Part shown: positions 28,579 through 37,278 of the stretch, one piece after another
Layout of the letters: each line of letters opens with the position of its first letter
How positions within the stretch are numbered: position 1 is the stretch's first letter
NCBI GenBank assembly: GCA_913062605.1
Contig: CAJXWQ010000014.1
Location: 1-43,973, forward strand
Length of the DNA stretch: 43,973 bases
DNA from: an uncultured Cellvibrionales bacterium
GTDB taxonomy: Bacteria; Pseudomonadota; Gammaproteobacteria; Pseudomonadales; Porticoccaceae
Reading direction: 5' to 3'
The notes under the pieces: generated by a model
Databases searched by the model: none
Told to the model about the DNA's origin: nothing
The model's input: only the letters and a program-made list of their open reading frames with translations
Made by a program: the position numbers and the translations under genes

Positions 28579-29343
28579 TTAAGGGGCTGGTTTGTCAGGG
28601 CTGGGTTCCATACGTTCCAGCCAGAATGATGTGGCTCCGATCACGGATGCTGGCATAGTGAATAGGTTCAAAATCGGTATGGTGGTGGCAATTAATACGC
28701 TGCCACCAAAGCTGAGTGATACCAAGCGTCGATTTCTTAATTCTTCTCGTAATTGAACAAATCCAATCTGATTATTGTCTGCAGGGTAGTCCAAATACTG
28801 TAGTGCCAGAGACCAGGCTCCCCAGAAAAAAGCAATGACTGGCCCCAGCAGGTTTAAGACCGGGATAAAAGACAGTGCCAGGGTCAATAACAACACACCG
28901 ATAATTCTTGGTAAAAAATACCCCAATTTGATGAACTCTCGTTTCACCGAGCGTCCTGCAAGGGCTAATAGTTGCTTGCTTGTCTTCGTTGATGAGTGGT
29001 TATTGCCTGTTAGCACTTCTTCGACTCGTTCAGACAATGGCCCGTAGAAGGGGGATGCCAGAATATTCCCAATGATGGAAAAACTGTAGCCATAGACCAA
29101 TAAGAGAAAACCACCGAAGAGTATCCAAAAAAACCAGGCAACAAAGCTTAGCCACTCGGGGATCTTATCAGTAAGCCATGAGAGCAGGGTGCCAAATTGC
29201 TCCACTGCCAGTGCGGTCAGACCAATAAATAGAACAATATTGATGAGCAGTGGACCAATGACGAACCAGCGAATCTTTGGGTGGTTGAGCAGCCTTAACC
29301 CTTGAAATAAATATCCGGGGCCACTTTGAAGGGGCTGTGCCAT
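28579..29343 (-). CDS. cysZ: Sulfate transporter CysZ
   Basis: CysZ is an inner-membrane sulfate channel feeding cysteine synthesis. The 254-residue product has hydrophobic segments near residues 25-50, 65-90, 145-175 and 205-225, plus the family stretches GLRLLNHPKIRWFVIGPLLI, ILASPFYGPLSERVEE and FFWGAWSLALQYLDYPADN. AAGGA is 8 bases before the ATG. No other sulfate gene is nearby. It is divergent from the AsmA-like gene. Confidence 0.93.
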   Translation of the reverse strand: MAQPLQSGPGYLFQGLRLLNHPKIRWFVIGPLLINIVLFIGLTALAVEQFGTLLSWLTDKIPEWLSFVAWFFWILFGGFLLLVYGYSFSIIGNILASPFYGPLSERVEEVLTGNNHSSTKTSKQLLALAGRSVKREFIKLGYFLPRIIGVLLLTLALSFIPVLNLLGPVIAFFWGAWSLALQYLDYPADNNQIGFVQLREELRNRRLVSLSFGGSVLIATTIPILNLFTMPASVIGATSFWLERMEPSPDKPAP

Positions 29344-29451
29344 TAGGTATCCTTAATTCGGTATGGGCTATCAGCCCTCAATATCATGCTATTGTAAGAT
29401 TGTGGGCCTGGAATCATCAAATAGGGATTTATTTTTTAACGGAGAACAATA

Positions 29452-30201
29452 ATGAAAACGTTGTTTAAGATTTTAGCGGGTTTGGCAGTAGTGCTGCTGA
29501 TCGTGATAGTGGTTGGGGTGCTTAACCTAGATAAGGGTATCAAGGCGGTAGTAGAAACAGTCGGGCCAGAGCTGACCAAATCAAGTGTAACGTTGAGAGA
29601 TGTCGATTTGTCGCTCACCTCAGGGGAAGGGAGCTTGTTTGGTTTGGTGGTAGGGAATCCGGCAGGATTTAAAACCAAGAATGCGTTTTCATTGGGTGAG
29701 ATTTCCCTTGCGATTGACCCCGCATCAATAACCACCGATACCATCATCATCAATAGTATTCGAATTATTGCACCTGAGATCACCTACGAGTCTCTAAAGG
29801 GTGGGACCAATCTTGATCAGCTGCAGAAGAATGTTGAGCAGGCGATTGGAGCCAATAGCGGTGGTGCCGCTACCGAAACCAAGGGGAGTGATGAGGAAGC
29901 CGCAGCCAAGAAGCTTATTATTCGGGATTTGACGATCACGGGCGGAAAAATCAGCTATAGCAATGCGTTGCTGGGCAACAAGTCCATCAGCTTGCCATTG
30001 CCGCCGTTACATTTGACGGGTATTGGTGAGAAATCGGGAGGTGCCAGTACGGGCGAAGTTGTTAATCAGGTGCTTGGGGCAATCAATAAGGGTGCCGCTA
30101 GTGCTGTAACTAACTCCGGGGCACTTAAAGATGCCGGCGATCAGCTCAAGAAACAAGTCGAAGAGAAGCTGGGTGGTTTAAAAGGTCTACTAAATAGATA
30201 G
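29452..30201 (+). CDS. AsmA-like membrane-anchored protein of unknown function
   Basis: The 249-residue product has a single N-terminal membrane anchor (about residues 5-25) followed by a beta-rich periplasmic part with AsmA-like wording: VTLRDVDLSLTSGEGSLFGL, NPAGFKTKNAFSLGEISL, then RDLTITGGKISYSN. The C-terminal ~50 residues are Gly/Ala/Lys-rich and probably helical. AsmA-type proteins are linked to lipid transport or outer-membrane homeostasis. This one is much shorter than AsmA itself, so I do not assign that role. GGAG precedes the ATG. Confidence 0.75.
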   Translation: MKTLFKILAGLAVVLLIVIVVGVLNLDKGIKAVVETVGPELTKSSVTLRDVDLSLTSGEGSLFGLVVGNPAGFKTKNAFSLGEISLAIDPASITTDTIIINSIRIIAPEITYESLKGGTNLDQLQKNVEQAIGANSGGAATETKGSDEEAAAKKLIIRDLTITGGKISYSNALLGNKSISLPLPPLHLTGIGEKSGGASTGEVVNQVLGAINKGAASAVTNSGALKDAGDQLKKQVEEKLGGLKGLLNR

Positions 30202-30256
30202 AGACTGACCTTATTGTACTCTCAATATTAAAACCTTCTCGATAACATAAGGTATA

Positions 30257-30283
30257 GGTTGCCCTGTATTCAGCAGGGCAGCC
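30257..30283. other. Stable hairpin after the AsmA-like gene, without U-run
   Basis: GGTTGCCCTG and CAGGGCAGCC form a 10-base stem (one G-U) with a 7-base loop, 56 bases after the stop of the AsmA-like gene. No U-tract follows on either strand, so it may protect an mRNA 3' end or be an incomplete terminator. The rest of the 210-base gap up to the DUF3179 gene shows nothing I can name. Confidence 0.45.
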
Positions 30284-30411
30284 TCATGCCTCGGCTGATT
30301 TTATCAGGCCATTCTAGAAAATTTCCCCCCTCGTTGATAACGATCTCTTCTTGCCGGTGTCCATAGTAGATAGCGGATAAAAGTAGGTGGCTAAATAGCC
30401 AAGTTGGGAAA

Positions 30412-31386
30412 ATGAATCTTATGAAGCGGAGATGCACAGCGTGGCAATCATCACACCCTGGGGTGATTGTTACATTGTTGCTGGTATTGTTTTGCCCCCT
30501 GGTTGCCAGTTCTTCCGTAGAAAGAAACGGCTTTGTTATTAGCGAACCGCTGATTCCCATCAATGAGATATACGGGGGTGGTCCCCCACGTGACGGTATT
30601 CCTTCCCTTGATGACCCAAAATTTATCAGTGCTTCTGATGCCGAATTCCTGTCACCTGATGACAAGTTGTTGGGGATGAGTGTCAATGGGGTCAAGAAAG
30701 CATTTCCCATTGGGATTCTGGATTACCACGAATTGGTTAATGATGCATTTAATGGTCAGCCAGTTACCCTGAGCTATTGTCCACTATGTGGTACTGGTGT
30801 GGCATTTAACCCAATGGTAGAAGGGAAGCATCTGGAGTTTGGGGTATCAGGGCTTCTCTACAACAATGATTTACTCATGTATGACCGGAATACAGATTCA
30901 CTTTGGTCGCAAATGGAGGGTAGGGCGATCAGTGGCCCCTTAAAGGGCAGCTACCTTGAGAGGCTTCCGTTGGAACATACTACTTGGCGGATATGGCGTG
31001 AACGCCACCCCGACACACTCGTCTTATCTGGTGAAACGGGGTTCTATCGTAACTATGGGGCAAGCCCTTATCCCGCGTATGACAAAAGCCGGAGAGTCTT
31101 GTTTCCTCTGTCCAATTACGACAAGCGTTATCACCCAAAAGAGATGGTGATCGGTATTGAACTGGGTGATAGAACCAAAGTTTACCCATTTTTTGAGTTG
31201 GCCCGAGGGAAAAGCCCACTTGCTGATACCGTCAACGGGAAAGTATTGAGTGTCGAATATAGCGTGAAAGATCGCAGTGCTCGGATTCTTGATAATAAAG
31301 GTGAAGTCCTTACTTCAGTGACAGCGTATTGGTTTGCCTGGATGGCCTTTCACCCTGGTAGTGATGTTTATACATTTGAAGAGTAA
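30412..31386 (+). CDS. DUF3179 domain-containing exported protein
   Basis: The 324-residue product has an N-terminal signal or anchor (hydrophobic VIVTLLLVLFCPLVA) and a DUF3179 domain covering most of the rest. Typical stretches are KAFPIGILDYHELVND, VTLSYCPLCGTGVAFN, GLLYNNDLLMYDRNTDSLW and a C-terminal TAYWFAWMAFHPGSDVY. The CPLC motif is conserved in the family, whose function is unknown. The start may be the ATG at 30412 or, with a better spaced GGGA, the one at 30421. It stands alone between the AsmA-like gene and rhlE. Confidence 0.88.
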   Translation: MNLMKRRCTAWQSSHPGVIVTLLLVLFCPLVASSSVERNGFVISEPLIPINEIYGGGPPRDGIPSLDDPKFISASDAEFLSPDDKLLGMSVNGVKKAFPIGILDYHELVNDAFNGQPVTLSYCPLCGTGVAFNPMVEGKHLEFGVSGLLYNNDLLMYDRNTDSLWSQMEGRAISGPLKGSYLERLPLEHTTWRIWRERHPDTLVLSGETGFYRNYGASPYPAYDKSRRVLFPLSNYDKRYHPKEMVIGIELGDRTKVYPFFELARGKSPLADTVNGKVLSVEYSVKDRSARILDNKGEVLTSVTAYWFAWMAFHPGSDVYTFEE

Positions 31387-31423
31387 TGATATGGTAAAAC
31401 GGATTATCCCTCCTGTACATAGG

Positions 31424-31453
31424 TTGGACTTGCCTAGTGGCCCCTGTTATAGT
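31424..31453 (+). promoter_or_regulatory. Strong promoter of rhlE
   Basis: The -35 TTGGAC (31424-31429) and the -10 TATAGT (31448-31453), with an upstream TGT making it an extended -10, are spaced by 18 bases. A GC-rich discriminator (CGCCGCCG) follows. The predicted start of transcription is near 31460, leaving a leader of about 155 bases. Confidence 0.75.
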
Positions 31454-31459
31454 CGCCGC

Positions 31460-31615
31460 CGTCTTGGTACCCATCGGTCGGTACCTTTATGTTCTAAGTA
31501 GTGTTCTTGGTAGTTTCCTCTCGATATTTCCAGACGCCCTATTTAATTATTTCCAGCCTTAGACCGTCGTTGTGCCAAAGGCATAGAGTGGGCTGGTTCC
31601 GGAGTTCTATTTTTT
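31460..31615 (+). promoter_or_regulatory. Long 5' leader of rhlE
   Basis: About 155 untranslated bases follow the predicted start. A hairpin with GGTACC arms (31466-31471 and 31480-31485) lies at its 5' end. The Shine-Dalgarno GGAG is rather far (12 bases, T-rich spacer) from the ATG. Long structured leaders are a feature of cold-induced RNA-remodelling genes; that is analogy only. Confidence 0.4.
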
Positions 31616-32929
31616 ATGTTATTTACTGATCTCGGCCTGTCGGCCGAAATACTTCGTGCTGTGTCCGATCAGGGCTACACCGAACCTACACCAATACAAG
31701 CCAAAGCTATCCCTACTGTACTTGAGGGGCATGATGTTTTGGCTGGTGCACAAACTGGCACTGGAAAAACCGCCGGTTTTACACTACCTCTCCTACAACG
31801 TTTAAGTGAGCAAAAGCCGGCTAATGGTTACCGTCCTGTTCGGGCTTTAGTGCTTACTCCCACACGAGAGTTAGCAGCTCAAGTGGGTGAAAGTGTCGAA
31901 ACCTATGGCAAATATTTGCCTATGCGGTCCGCTGTTATCTTTGGTGGTGTCAAAATTAACCCGCAAATTGCGACCCTCAGAAAGGGTGTTGATATTTTGG
32001 TGGCTACACCTGGTCGCCTTTTAGACCATGTGGGCCAGAAAACCTTGGATCTATCCCAAGTGGAAGTTCTGGTGCTGGATGAAGCAGACCGTATGCTTGA
32101 TATGGGCTTTATCCATGATATTCGCAAAGTATTAGCTCTGTTGCCTAAACGGCGTCAGAACCTGCTATTTTCTGCCACCTTCTCTAATGAGATTAAACGG
32201 TTAGCCGATGGTTTGCTGGACTCTCCAACCTTGATTGAGGTGGCACGCCGTAATACCACTGCCGAGAGTGTTGCCCAGGTTGCTCATTTTGTGGATAAGA
32301 ACCGGAAACGTGAATTGCTCTCTCTTCTGATTGGTTCAGGTAACTGGAAACAGGTGTTGGTATTTACCCGTACCAAACATGGCGCCAACCGTCTCGCCGA
32401 GCAATTGGGGAAAGATGGCCTTACTGCCGCAGCTATTCACGGGAATAAAAGTCAGGGTGCTCGTACCAAAGCACTGGCGGACTTTAAGCGTGGGGCCGTA
32501 CGTGTACTGGTGGCTACCGATATTGCTGCACGTGGTCTTGATATCGACCAGCTGCCGCACGTGGTTAACTATGAGCTTCCCAATGTGCCAGAAGATTATG
32601 TGCATCGAATTGGTCGTACAGGTCGTGCTGGTAATGAAGGGGAGGCTGTATCGCTGGTCTGTGTGGATGAGCACAAGTTGCTACGTGATATTGAGCGCCT
32701 TCTCAAGACTGAAGTACCTAAGGTAGCCATTGATGGCTTCACACCTGATCCCTCTATCAAAGCTGAGCCGATCCAAAATGGGCGACAGAATCGTGGTGGA
32801 GGTAGATCCCGAGCTGGAGGCAATCGGGGTGGCAATAAGAGTGGTGCTCGTTCGCACAATGCCGGTGCCAGTAGAGGACGATCTGCTGGAGCAAGTAGAG
32901 GTCAGGCAGGATCTCGCTCAAGAGGATAA
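31616..32929 (+). CDS. rhlE: ATP-dependent RNA helicase RhlE
   Basis: This is a DEAD-box helicase of the RhlE subgroup, involved in ribosome assembly and RNA turnover. The 437-residue product begins directly with the helicase core ([16 protein letters not shown]-motif EPTPIQ), Walker A AQTGTGKT (45-52), [22 protein letters not shown] and [10 protein letters not shown]. It ends in a low-complexity Arg/Gly/Ser tail of about 60 residues ([17 protein letters not shown] ...), a likely RNA-binding extension. It has its own promoter and terminator. Confidence 0.93.
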   Translation: MLFTDLGLSAEILRAVSDQGYTEPTPIQAKAIPTVLEGHDVLAGAQTGTGKTAGFTLPLLQRLSEQKPANGYRPVRALVLTPTRELAAQVGESVETYGKYLPMRSAVIFGGVKINPQIATLRKGVDILVATPGRLLDHVGQKTLDLSQVEVLVLDEADRMLDMGFIHDIRKVLALLPKRRQNLLFSATFSNEIKRLADGLLDSPTLIEVARRNTTAESVAQVAHFVDKNRKRELLSLLIGSGNWKQVLVFTRTKHGANRLAEQLGKDGLTAAAIHGNKSQGARTKALADFKRGAVRVLVATDIAARGLDIDQLPHVVNYELPNVPEDYVHRIGRTGRAGNEGEAVSLVCVDEHKLLRDIERLLKTEVPKVAIDGFTPDPSIKAEPIQNGRQNRGGGRSRAGGNRGGNKSGARSHNAGASRGRSAGASRGQAGSRSRG

Positions 32930-32946
32930 TCAACGATTAAGAGAGG

Positions 32947-32981
32947 GATGGGGGAGCTGAAATACCTCCCCATCATTTTTT
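32947..32981 (+). terminator. Intrinsic terminator of rhlE
   Basis: GATGGGGGAG pairs with CTCCCCATC (one bulged G) around a 9-base loop and is followed by ATTTTTT. It begins 17 bases after the rhlE stop. Confidence 0.8.
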
Positions 32982-33038
32982 AGCTAGCCATGCCGTTTCG
33001 GTGTTAATCGTTCAGGCAGCAATAAAGTTCAGACAATA

Positions 33039-33070
33039 AAAAAGGGCAAGACGTAAGTCTTGCCCTTTTT
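33039..33070. terminator. Bidirectional terminator between rhlE and csp
   Basis: Arms AAAAAGGGCAAGAC (33039-33052) and GTCTTGCCCTTTTT (33057-33070) are perfectly complementary with a GTAA loop. U-runs flank it on both strands, so it ends csp transcripts and backs up the rhlE terminator. Confidence 0.9.
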
Positions 33071-33147
33071 ACCTTCAACTCCTAGGGAGTGTCAGGTGGT
33101 CAGCATTACAATGAATGTCGACCCTGTAGTGGTTTCATAAAGTAATA

Positions 33148-33357
33148 TTAAGAAACAACTACGATGTTTTCTGCTTGAGGACCTTTTTGGCCTTGAGTAA
33201 CAGTGAACTCAACTTTTTGGCCTTCGATCAGGGTTTTGAAGCCTGAAGATGAAATGGCGCTGAAGTGAGCAAAAACGTCGGGACCAGATTCTTGCTCGAT
33301 AAAGCCAAAACCTTTAGATTCGTTGAACCATTTAACGGTACCAGTAGTAGTAGACAT
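33148..33357 (-). CDS. Cold-shock protein (CspA family)
   Basis: This is a 69-residue single cold-shock domain, an RNA chaperone or transcription antiterminator. It contains RNP1 as KGFGFI (in [15 protein letters not shown]) and RNP2 as DVFAHF, and is of standard length. Two in-frame ATGs exist (33363 and 33357); AGGA is 7 bases from the second, which gives [11 protein letters not shown] and is preferred. The leader upstream is about 150 bases long with a good promoter, as in cspA-like genes. Whether it is cold-induced cannot be told from sequence. Confidence 0.95.
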   Translation of the reverse strand: MSTTTGTVKWFNESKGFGFIEQESGPDVFAHFSAISSSGFKTLIEGQKVEFTVTQGQKGPQAENIVVVS

Positions 33358-33514
33358 AGTCATATCCTATAAATCAATAGTAATTAAAGCCTTTAAAATA
33401 AGGCCAGTTTTGCTGAAATGTGTTGCTATTACTTATGAAGAACCGGACGAGCTACTAAAGACGAGACATCGAAATGGTGTGCATAAATATAAGACGTACT
33501 TTCAAGCTGAGCCG

Positions 33515-33542
33515 AGTATATACGACTTAACCTGGTAGTCAA
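33515..33542 (-). promoter_or_regulatory. Promoter of the cold-shock gene
   Basis: On the minus strand TTGACT (33542-33537) and TATACT (33520-33515) are separated by 16 bases. Transcription would start near 33508, giving a leader of about 150 bases before the start codon, similar in length to that of E. coli cspA. The 324-base region between csp and the cupin gene holds this promoter, the leader and the terminator at 33585-33619. Confidence 0.75.
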
Positions 33543-33584
33543 CGAGTATTCGCTGCTTGTTATAGGCTTATAACCAGAAATATA

Positions 33585-33619
33585 AAAATAGTTTAGACGA
33601 TTATCGTCTAAACTATTTT
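33585..33619 (-). terminator. Intrinsic terminator of the cupin gene
   Basis: Perfect 16-base arms (33585-33600 and 33604-33619, core TAGTTTAGACGA) with a 3-base loop are followed on the minus strand by TATATTT; the stem ends in TTTT. It lies 63 bases beyond the cupin stop and upstream of the csp promoter, isolating the two genes. Confidence 0.75.
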
Positions 33620-33681
33620 GAATAACCGCAAGCAGTAAGGTGGCAAATGAGGCGGGGTTGCATCACCGCCGATTGTGTTCT

Positions 33682-34014
33682 TTAACCTTCTGGATATATC
33701 ACTAAAAGTACGCAGCCAGTTTCTGATTTGGGGATGTGGGCAGAACCGGCAGGGTTGTGAATAAAATCCCCGGCCTTAAAAATATCGCGCCCATCATTAA
33801 AGTCACCAGAAATAACAAATACTTGTTCTGGCCCTGGTCCGTGTACATCCAGGCCTGGAAACACCGCGCCAGGTTGAAATTCAACCACCACGACTCTTTT
33901 ATCGTTGTCTCCCTGCCAAAGAATTCGTTGGGTAATCCCAGGTGCTGCTTCTTCAGTTTCTACGTCTTGCCAATTTACTGAGAGGACGCCTTCAAAATTC
34001 ATTTCTTCCGTCAT
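33682..34014 (-). CDS. Cupin-domain protein
   Basis: The 110-residue product is a single small cupin of the ChrR-like type: VVVVEFQPGAVFPGLDVHGPGPEQVFVISGDFN holds the first cupin motif with H58-type metal ligands and a Glu, and DFIHNPAGSAHIPKS the second His. It is probably a metal-binding cytosolic enzyme or sensor domain; ligand unknown. AAGGAG is 7 bases before the ATG at 34014, a strong signal. It has its own promoter and terminator. Confidence 0.85.
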   Translation of the reverse strand: MTEEMNFEGVLSVNWQDVETEEAAPGITQRILWQGDNDKRVVVVEFQPGAVFPGLDVHGPGPEQVFVISGDFNDGRDIFKAGDFIHNPAGSAHIPKSETGCVLLVIYPEG

Positions 34015-34073
34015 AGGTAAACTCCTTATTATTGTTTAATTGATGTAGAGACTGCATTTTTGTTTGTGAGTTC

Positions 34074-34101
34074 ATTATAGGTAGAGTGGCATAGTCTGCA
34101 A
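34074..34101 (-). promoter_or_regulatory. Putative promoter of the cupin gene
   Basis: On the minus strand a perfect TATAAT (34079-34074) is preceded at 16 bases by TTGCAG (34101-34096). It lies in the gap after the pseudouridine synthase gene, 59 bases before the cupin ATG. Confidence 0.5.
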
Positions 34102-34121
34102 CTTACCCGCTGCGGGTTATC

Positions 34122-34952
34122 TTAGTACTTAAATTTAAGCCGTAGATTATTGGGCAGTTGGTAGCTTTTCTTGAGGCCGTCGGCGGGAGAGGTAAAGGAA
34201 AGGTAGCATGACGCCAAACAGAGGTCGGAAGTGTTTTCATCGCCTTGGCCGTATAGTCTATCGCCGACAATGGGGAAGCCTGCTTCCGATAAATGCCGTC
34301 TGATCTGATGTTTTCTGCCTGTTTCTATGACAACTTCTATTAGGGATTGATTTTCTTCAGAGTTATATGAAAGTAATTTGGCATGGCTCAGTGCCGGCTT
34401 GTTCTCTATATCAGAAGTGAGTTTTAACGCATCCGTAAATTCACCCTCAACAATGGTCTGATATTTTTTTTCAATCTCTCGGTGTTGGAATAAATTTGAA
34501 AAATAGGCCGCTATTTTCTTCTGGTGGGCAATAATAATTAATCCGGTAGCGGCGCGATCCAGGCGATGCACAATAAATGCTGGGCGCTGGGGCTCCAGGT
34601 TTTTTTCAACCCAACGGTTGATGGTGCAATGGTCTCCCCATTTAGAGCCCTGGCACAGCATTCCGTAGGGCTTGTACCAAATACTATAAAGTCTCTCGTC
34701 AGCAATCAGTGTTGCAGCCGCCGGCTGAATCTCCAAAACCTTTTTATCAAAATAAATATGTAATTCATCACCGGATTTTAAGGGCTTGCCTACTCGTCGA
34801 ATACGCTGGGTGCTATTATTTCGAGTTAACCACACAGCACCTTTGGTCATCGCCAGTTTAATGGCCTGCCTGGCTAACTCTGTGGATTCTTCAAGGGCAT
34901 CTACAGCCGTTTTATCCCTATTGTCTATTTCAAGGTGCTTTTCAAATTTCAC
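34122..34952 (-). CDS. RluA-family RNA pseudouridine synthase
   Basis: The 276-residue protein isomerises uridine in RNA. It has an S4-like N-terminal region (TKGAVWL ... RVGKPLKSGDELHIYF) and the RluA catalytic motif HRLDRAATGL with the active-site Asp, then KKYQTIVEG and GRKHQIRRHLSEAGFPIVGDRLYG. It is not close enough to RluA, RluC, RluD or TruC for me to name the target base. The start is GTG at 34952 (VKFEKHLE) with GGGG upstream. It lies 27 bases after the lipocalin-like gene, probably in one transcript. Confidence 0.88.
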   Translation of the reverse strand: MKFEKHLEIDNRDKTAVDALEESTELARQAIKLAMTKGAVWLTRNNSTQRIRRVGKPLKSGDELHIYFDKKVLEIQPAAATLIADERLYSIWYKPYGMLCQGSKWGDHCTINRWVEKNLEPQRPAFIVHRLDRAATGLIIIAHQKKIAAYFSNLFQHREIEKKYQTIVEGEFTDALKLTSDIENKPALSHAKLLSYNSEENQSLIEVVIETGRKHQIRRHLSEAGFPIVGDRLYGQGDENTSDLCLASCYLSFTSPADGLKKSYQLPNNLRLKFKY

Positions 34953-34979
34953 AGGTCAGCCCCAGCAAAGGAGTTAGAA

Positions 34980-35432
34980 TTAGGATCGCACAAGTGTAAC
35001 TTTATATGTGCATAGCTTTCCGTCCATGGGGTCCACGGTTTCTGGTGTCGTATAAATGAGGCGGTCATTTTCAAAGGATATAAAGCGTGTTTGTAATGTG
35101 CCAGTCCACAACTCGTTCCAACTTGCATCCAAGTTGTGGGTCACTCTATCTAACTCGACAATATAGGTTCCGGCATAAGCAAACATGGAATCAAAGAGTA
35201 CGATTTTTTCGCTTTCTGTGGGAGGGTTTTCTGAAGGGCAGGGCCTGTCACCCCGGAGAACCAACACCATTAAACGGCCATCTGGTGCATAGTTAATGCA
35301 ACCAGTGGGATCTGGACCAAAAGCATCAGACTCTTCGCCAGATTCTACGAGCCTACGTTTCCAGGCTAGTATTTTCCAGGTACCAAGGATCCGTTGGTGT
35401 AGTGTTGTTATTGTATCTTGTGCAGTGTCCAT
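34980..35432 (-). CDS. Lipocalin-like domain protein
   Basis: The 150-residue product fits the bacterial lipocalin-like family (Pfam PF13924): ILGTWKILAWKR at the start, FGPDPTGCINYAPDGRLMVLV, SMFAYAGTYIVE, VTHNLDASWNELWTGT and a C-terminal strand. It has no signal peptide. The function of the family is unknown; a small-ligand-binding barrel is likely. It has a weak ribosome-binding site before the ATG at 35432 and lies between the PA4642-like and pseudouridine synthase genes on the same strand. Confidence 0.8.
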   Translation of the reverse strand: MDTAQDTITTLHQRILGTWKILAWKRRLVESGEESDAFGPDPTGCINYAPDGRLMVLVLRGDRPCPSENPPTESEKIVLFDSMFAYAGTYIVELDRVTHNLDASWNELWTGTLQTRFISFENDRLIYTTPETVDPMDGKLCTYKVTLVRS

Positions 35433-35480
35433 AAGGTGGGGTGTGGCCCATTGGGCGACTTAAAAAGTTGTGTGCTTGAT

Positions 35481-35777
35481 TTATGTGGCTCCGTGCTTTT
35501 TTAGGGCATGCACATACTCATCACCGTGACGGTGTTCGCTGGCAATGGCAAGTAGGGTTTTTCCGCTCGGGTTTTGAGCGCTAATGTCGTGGCCGGATTC
35601 CAGAAAAAAGGTCAGGAAAGTATCAAAGTTTTCGATATTCATTCCACGATAGGCTTTTTCCAGTAAATGGAAGTCAGGGTTGACGCCTTCTGGTGCTTCA
35701 AACGCCAGAAAGGTTTTAATGCGCTCGTCATCAAAGACTTCGCCCAGAACTTTTTGTTTGTCTTTTTTTAGTGCCAT
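35481..35777 (-). CDS. PA4642-like small conserved protein
   Basis: The 98-residue product begins MALKKDKQKVLGE and contains LEKAYRGMNIENFDTFLTFFLESGHDI, which I recognise from memory as the PA4642 family of Pseudomonas-like bacteria. The second half (ISAQNPSGKTLLAIASEH) has a weak ankyrin-like flavour. No function is known. It sits 52 bases downstream of gatB on the same strand, and the ribosome-binding site is weak. Confidence 0.75.
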   Translation of the reverse strand: MALKKDKQKVLGEVFDDERIKTFLAFEAPEGVNPDFHLLEKAYRGMNIENFDTFLTFFLESGHDISAQNPSGKTLLAIASEHRHGDEYVHALKKHGAT

Positions 35778-35829
35778 AATTTTTTAATTTTCTTTAAATA
35801 TTAAAAGTAAGTGGTTAGAGCTTTTTTTA

Positions 35830-37278
35830 TCAGAGTAAGTCGTTAAGTTTTTTCAGCAGAATCTCATTCACCTGCTGTGGGTTAGCCTGACCTTTTGAGG
35901 CTTTCATTATCTGCCCCACAAAATAGCCCAGCATTTTTGGCCGTTTGCTTTCATCGGCATTACGGAAGTTATCCACTTGCTTGCCGCTGTTGGCAATCAC
36001 CTCATCCACGAGGGTTTCAATGGCGCCGCTGTCGGAAACCTGCTTCAAACCTTTAGCTTCAATAATGCTGTCTGCATCGCCATCGCTATTCCACAGGCCG
36101 TCAAACACTTGCTTGGCCATTTTGCTGGAAATCGTTCCATCGGTAATGCGTGCAATCATCCCTGCCAGTTGTTCGGCGCTGAGAGGACTGTGCTTGATGG
36201 ACAGGTCGGCAGCATTCAGTCGTGCTGACAGTTCACCCATCATCCAGTTGGCGGTAAGTTTGGTATCACCGCTGGTCTTGGCTGCAGTTTCAAAATACTG
36301 GGCCATACTGGCATCGCCACTCAGAATATTGGCGTCATAGCTGGAGAGACCATATTGTTCTACAAAGCGGTCGTGGCGGGCATCGGGTAGTTCTGGCAGT
36401 TCTTTTCGAATGCTCTCGATATAGTCGTCATCGAAGACCACGGGCAACAGGTCGGGGCAGGGGAAGTAGCGGTAATCATTCGCTTCTTCTTTACTGCGCA
36501 TGGAGCGGGACTCTTTGCTGTCGCCATTGTAGAGGCGGGTTTCCTGAATGACTCTGCCGCCATCTTCGATAAGGTCGATTTGACGCTCTACTTCTAGTGC
36601 AATGGCGTCTTCCATAAAGCGGAAGGAATTGAGGTTCTTGGTCTCAGTGCGGGTGCCGAGTTCTTCACCGGGCTTTCTGACGGAAATGTTCACATCAAAA
36701 CGCATGGAACCTTGAGACATCTCACCATCACAAATACCCAGTGAGGTAACAATACCGTGCAATTTTTTGGCAAAGGCCACGGCTTCTTCCGAATTACTCA
36801 TATCTGGTTCAGAGACAATTTCCACCAGAGGTGTGCCTGCACGGTTCAGGTCTATGCCGGACATGCCGTGGAAGTCTTCATGCAATGATTTTCCTGCATC
36901 TTCTTCCAAGTGCGCGTGGTGAATACGGATCGACTTTTTGGTGCCATCCACGAGTTCAATTTCCACATGGCCCGGGCCCACAATGGGCTTTTCCAGTTGA
37001 GTGGTCTGGTAGGCTTTGGGAAGATCCGGGTAGAAATAATTTTTTCGGTCAAAGACAGATGTTTTCGCAATCTCTGCATCAATGGCTAGCCCAAACATAA
37101 TGGCATAGCGGAATGCCTGTTCATTGGGGACAGGCAGAGTGCCGGGCATGGCCAGATCAAGGGCGCAGGCCTGAGTGTTGGGTTCGGCACCAAAGGTGGT
37201 ACTGGCGCCGGAAAAGATTTTGGATTTGGTGGCCAGTTGTGCGTGTACTTCCAGACCAATGACTGTTTCCCATTCCAT
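35830..37278 (-). CDS. gatB: Asp/Glu-tRNA amidotransferase subunit B
   Basis: GatB binds the mischarged tRNA and phosphorylates its Asp or Glu in the GatCAB complex. The 482-residue product starts [13 protein letters not shown] and has [50 protein letters not shown] and the C-terminal YqeY-like tail. Its ATG shares one base with the gatA stop. Length is normal. Confidence 0.97.
   Translation of the reverse strand: MEWETVIGLEVHAQLATKSKIFSGASTTFGAEPNTQACALDLAMPGTLPVPNEQAFRYAIMFGLAIDAEIAKTSVFDRKNYFYPDLPKAYQTTQLEKPIVGPGHVEIELVDGTKKSIRIHHAHLEEDAGKSLHEDFHGMSGIDLNRAGTPLVEIVSEPDMSNSEEAVAFAKKLHGIVTSLGICDGEMSQGSMRFDVNISVRKPGEELGTRTETKNLNSFRFMEDAIALEVERQIDLIEDGGRVIQETRLYNGDSKESRSMRSKEEANDYRYFPCPDLLPVVFDDDYIESIRKELPELPDARHDRFVEQYGLSSYDANILSGDASMAQYFETAAKTSGDTKLTANWMMGELSARLNAADLSIKHSPLSAEQLAGMIARITDGTISSKMAKQVFDGLWNSDGDADSIIEAKGLKQVSDSGAIETLVDEVIANSGKQVDNFRNADESKRPKMLGYFVGQIMKASKGQANPQQVNEILLKKLNDLL

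Noticed and set aside
33493..33499. GACGTAC, the core of the E. coli cold box, near the csp promoter
   Set aside because: It lies on the strand opposite to the csp transcript and only seven bases match, so it is most likely chance.
34105..34117. ACCCGC-T-GCGGGT inverted repeat just after the RluA-type gene
   Set aside because: Short, with no U-run on the minus strand, and it overlaps the upstream side of the cupin promoter; not a convincing terminator.
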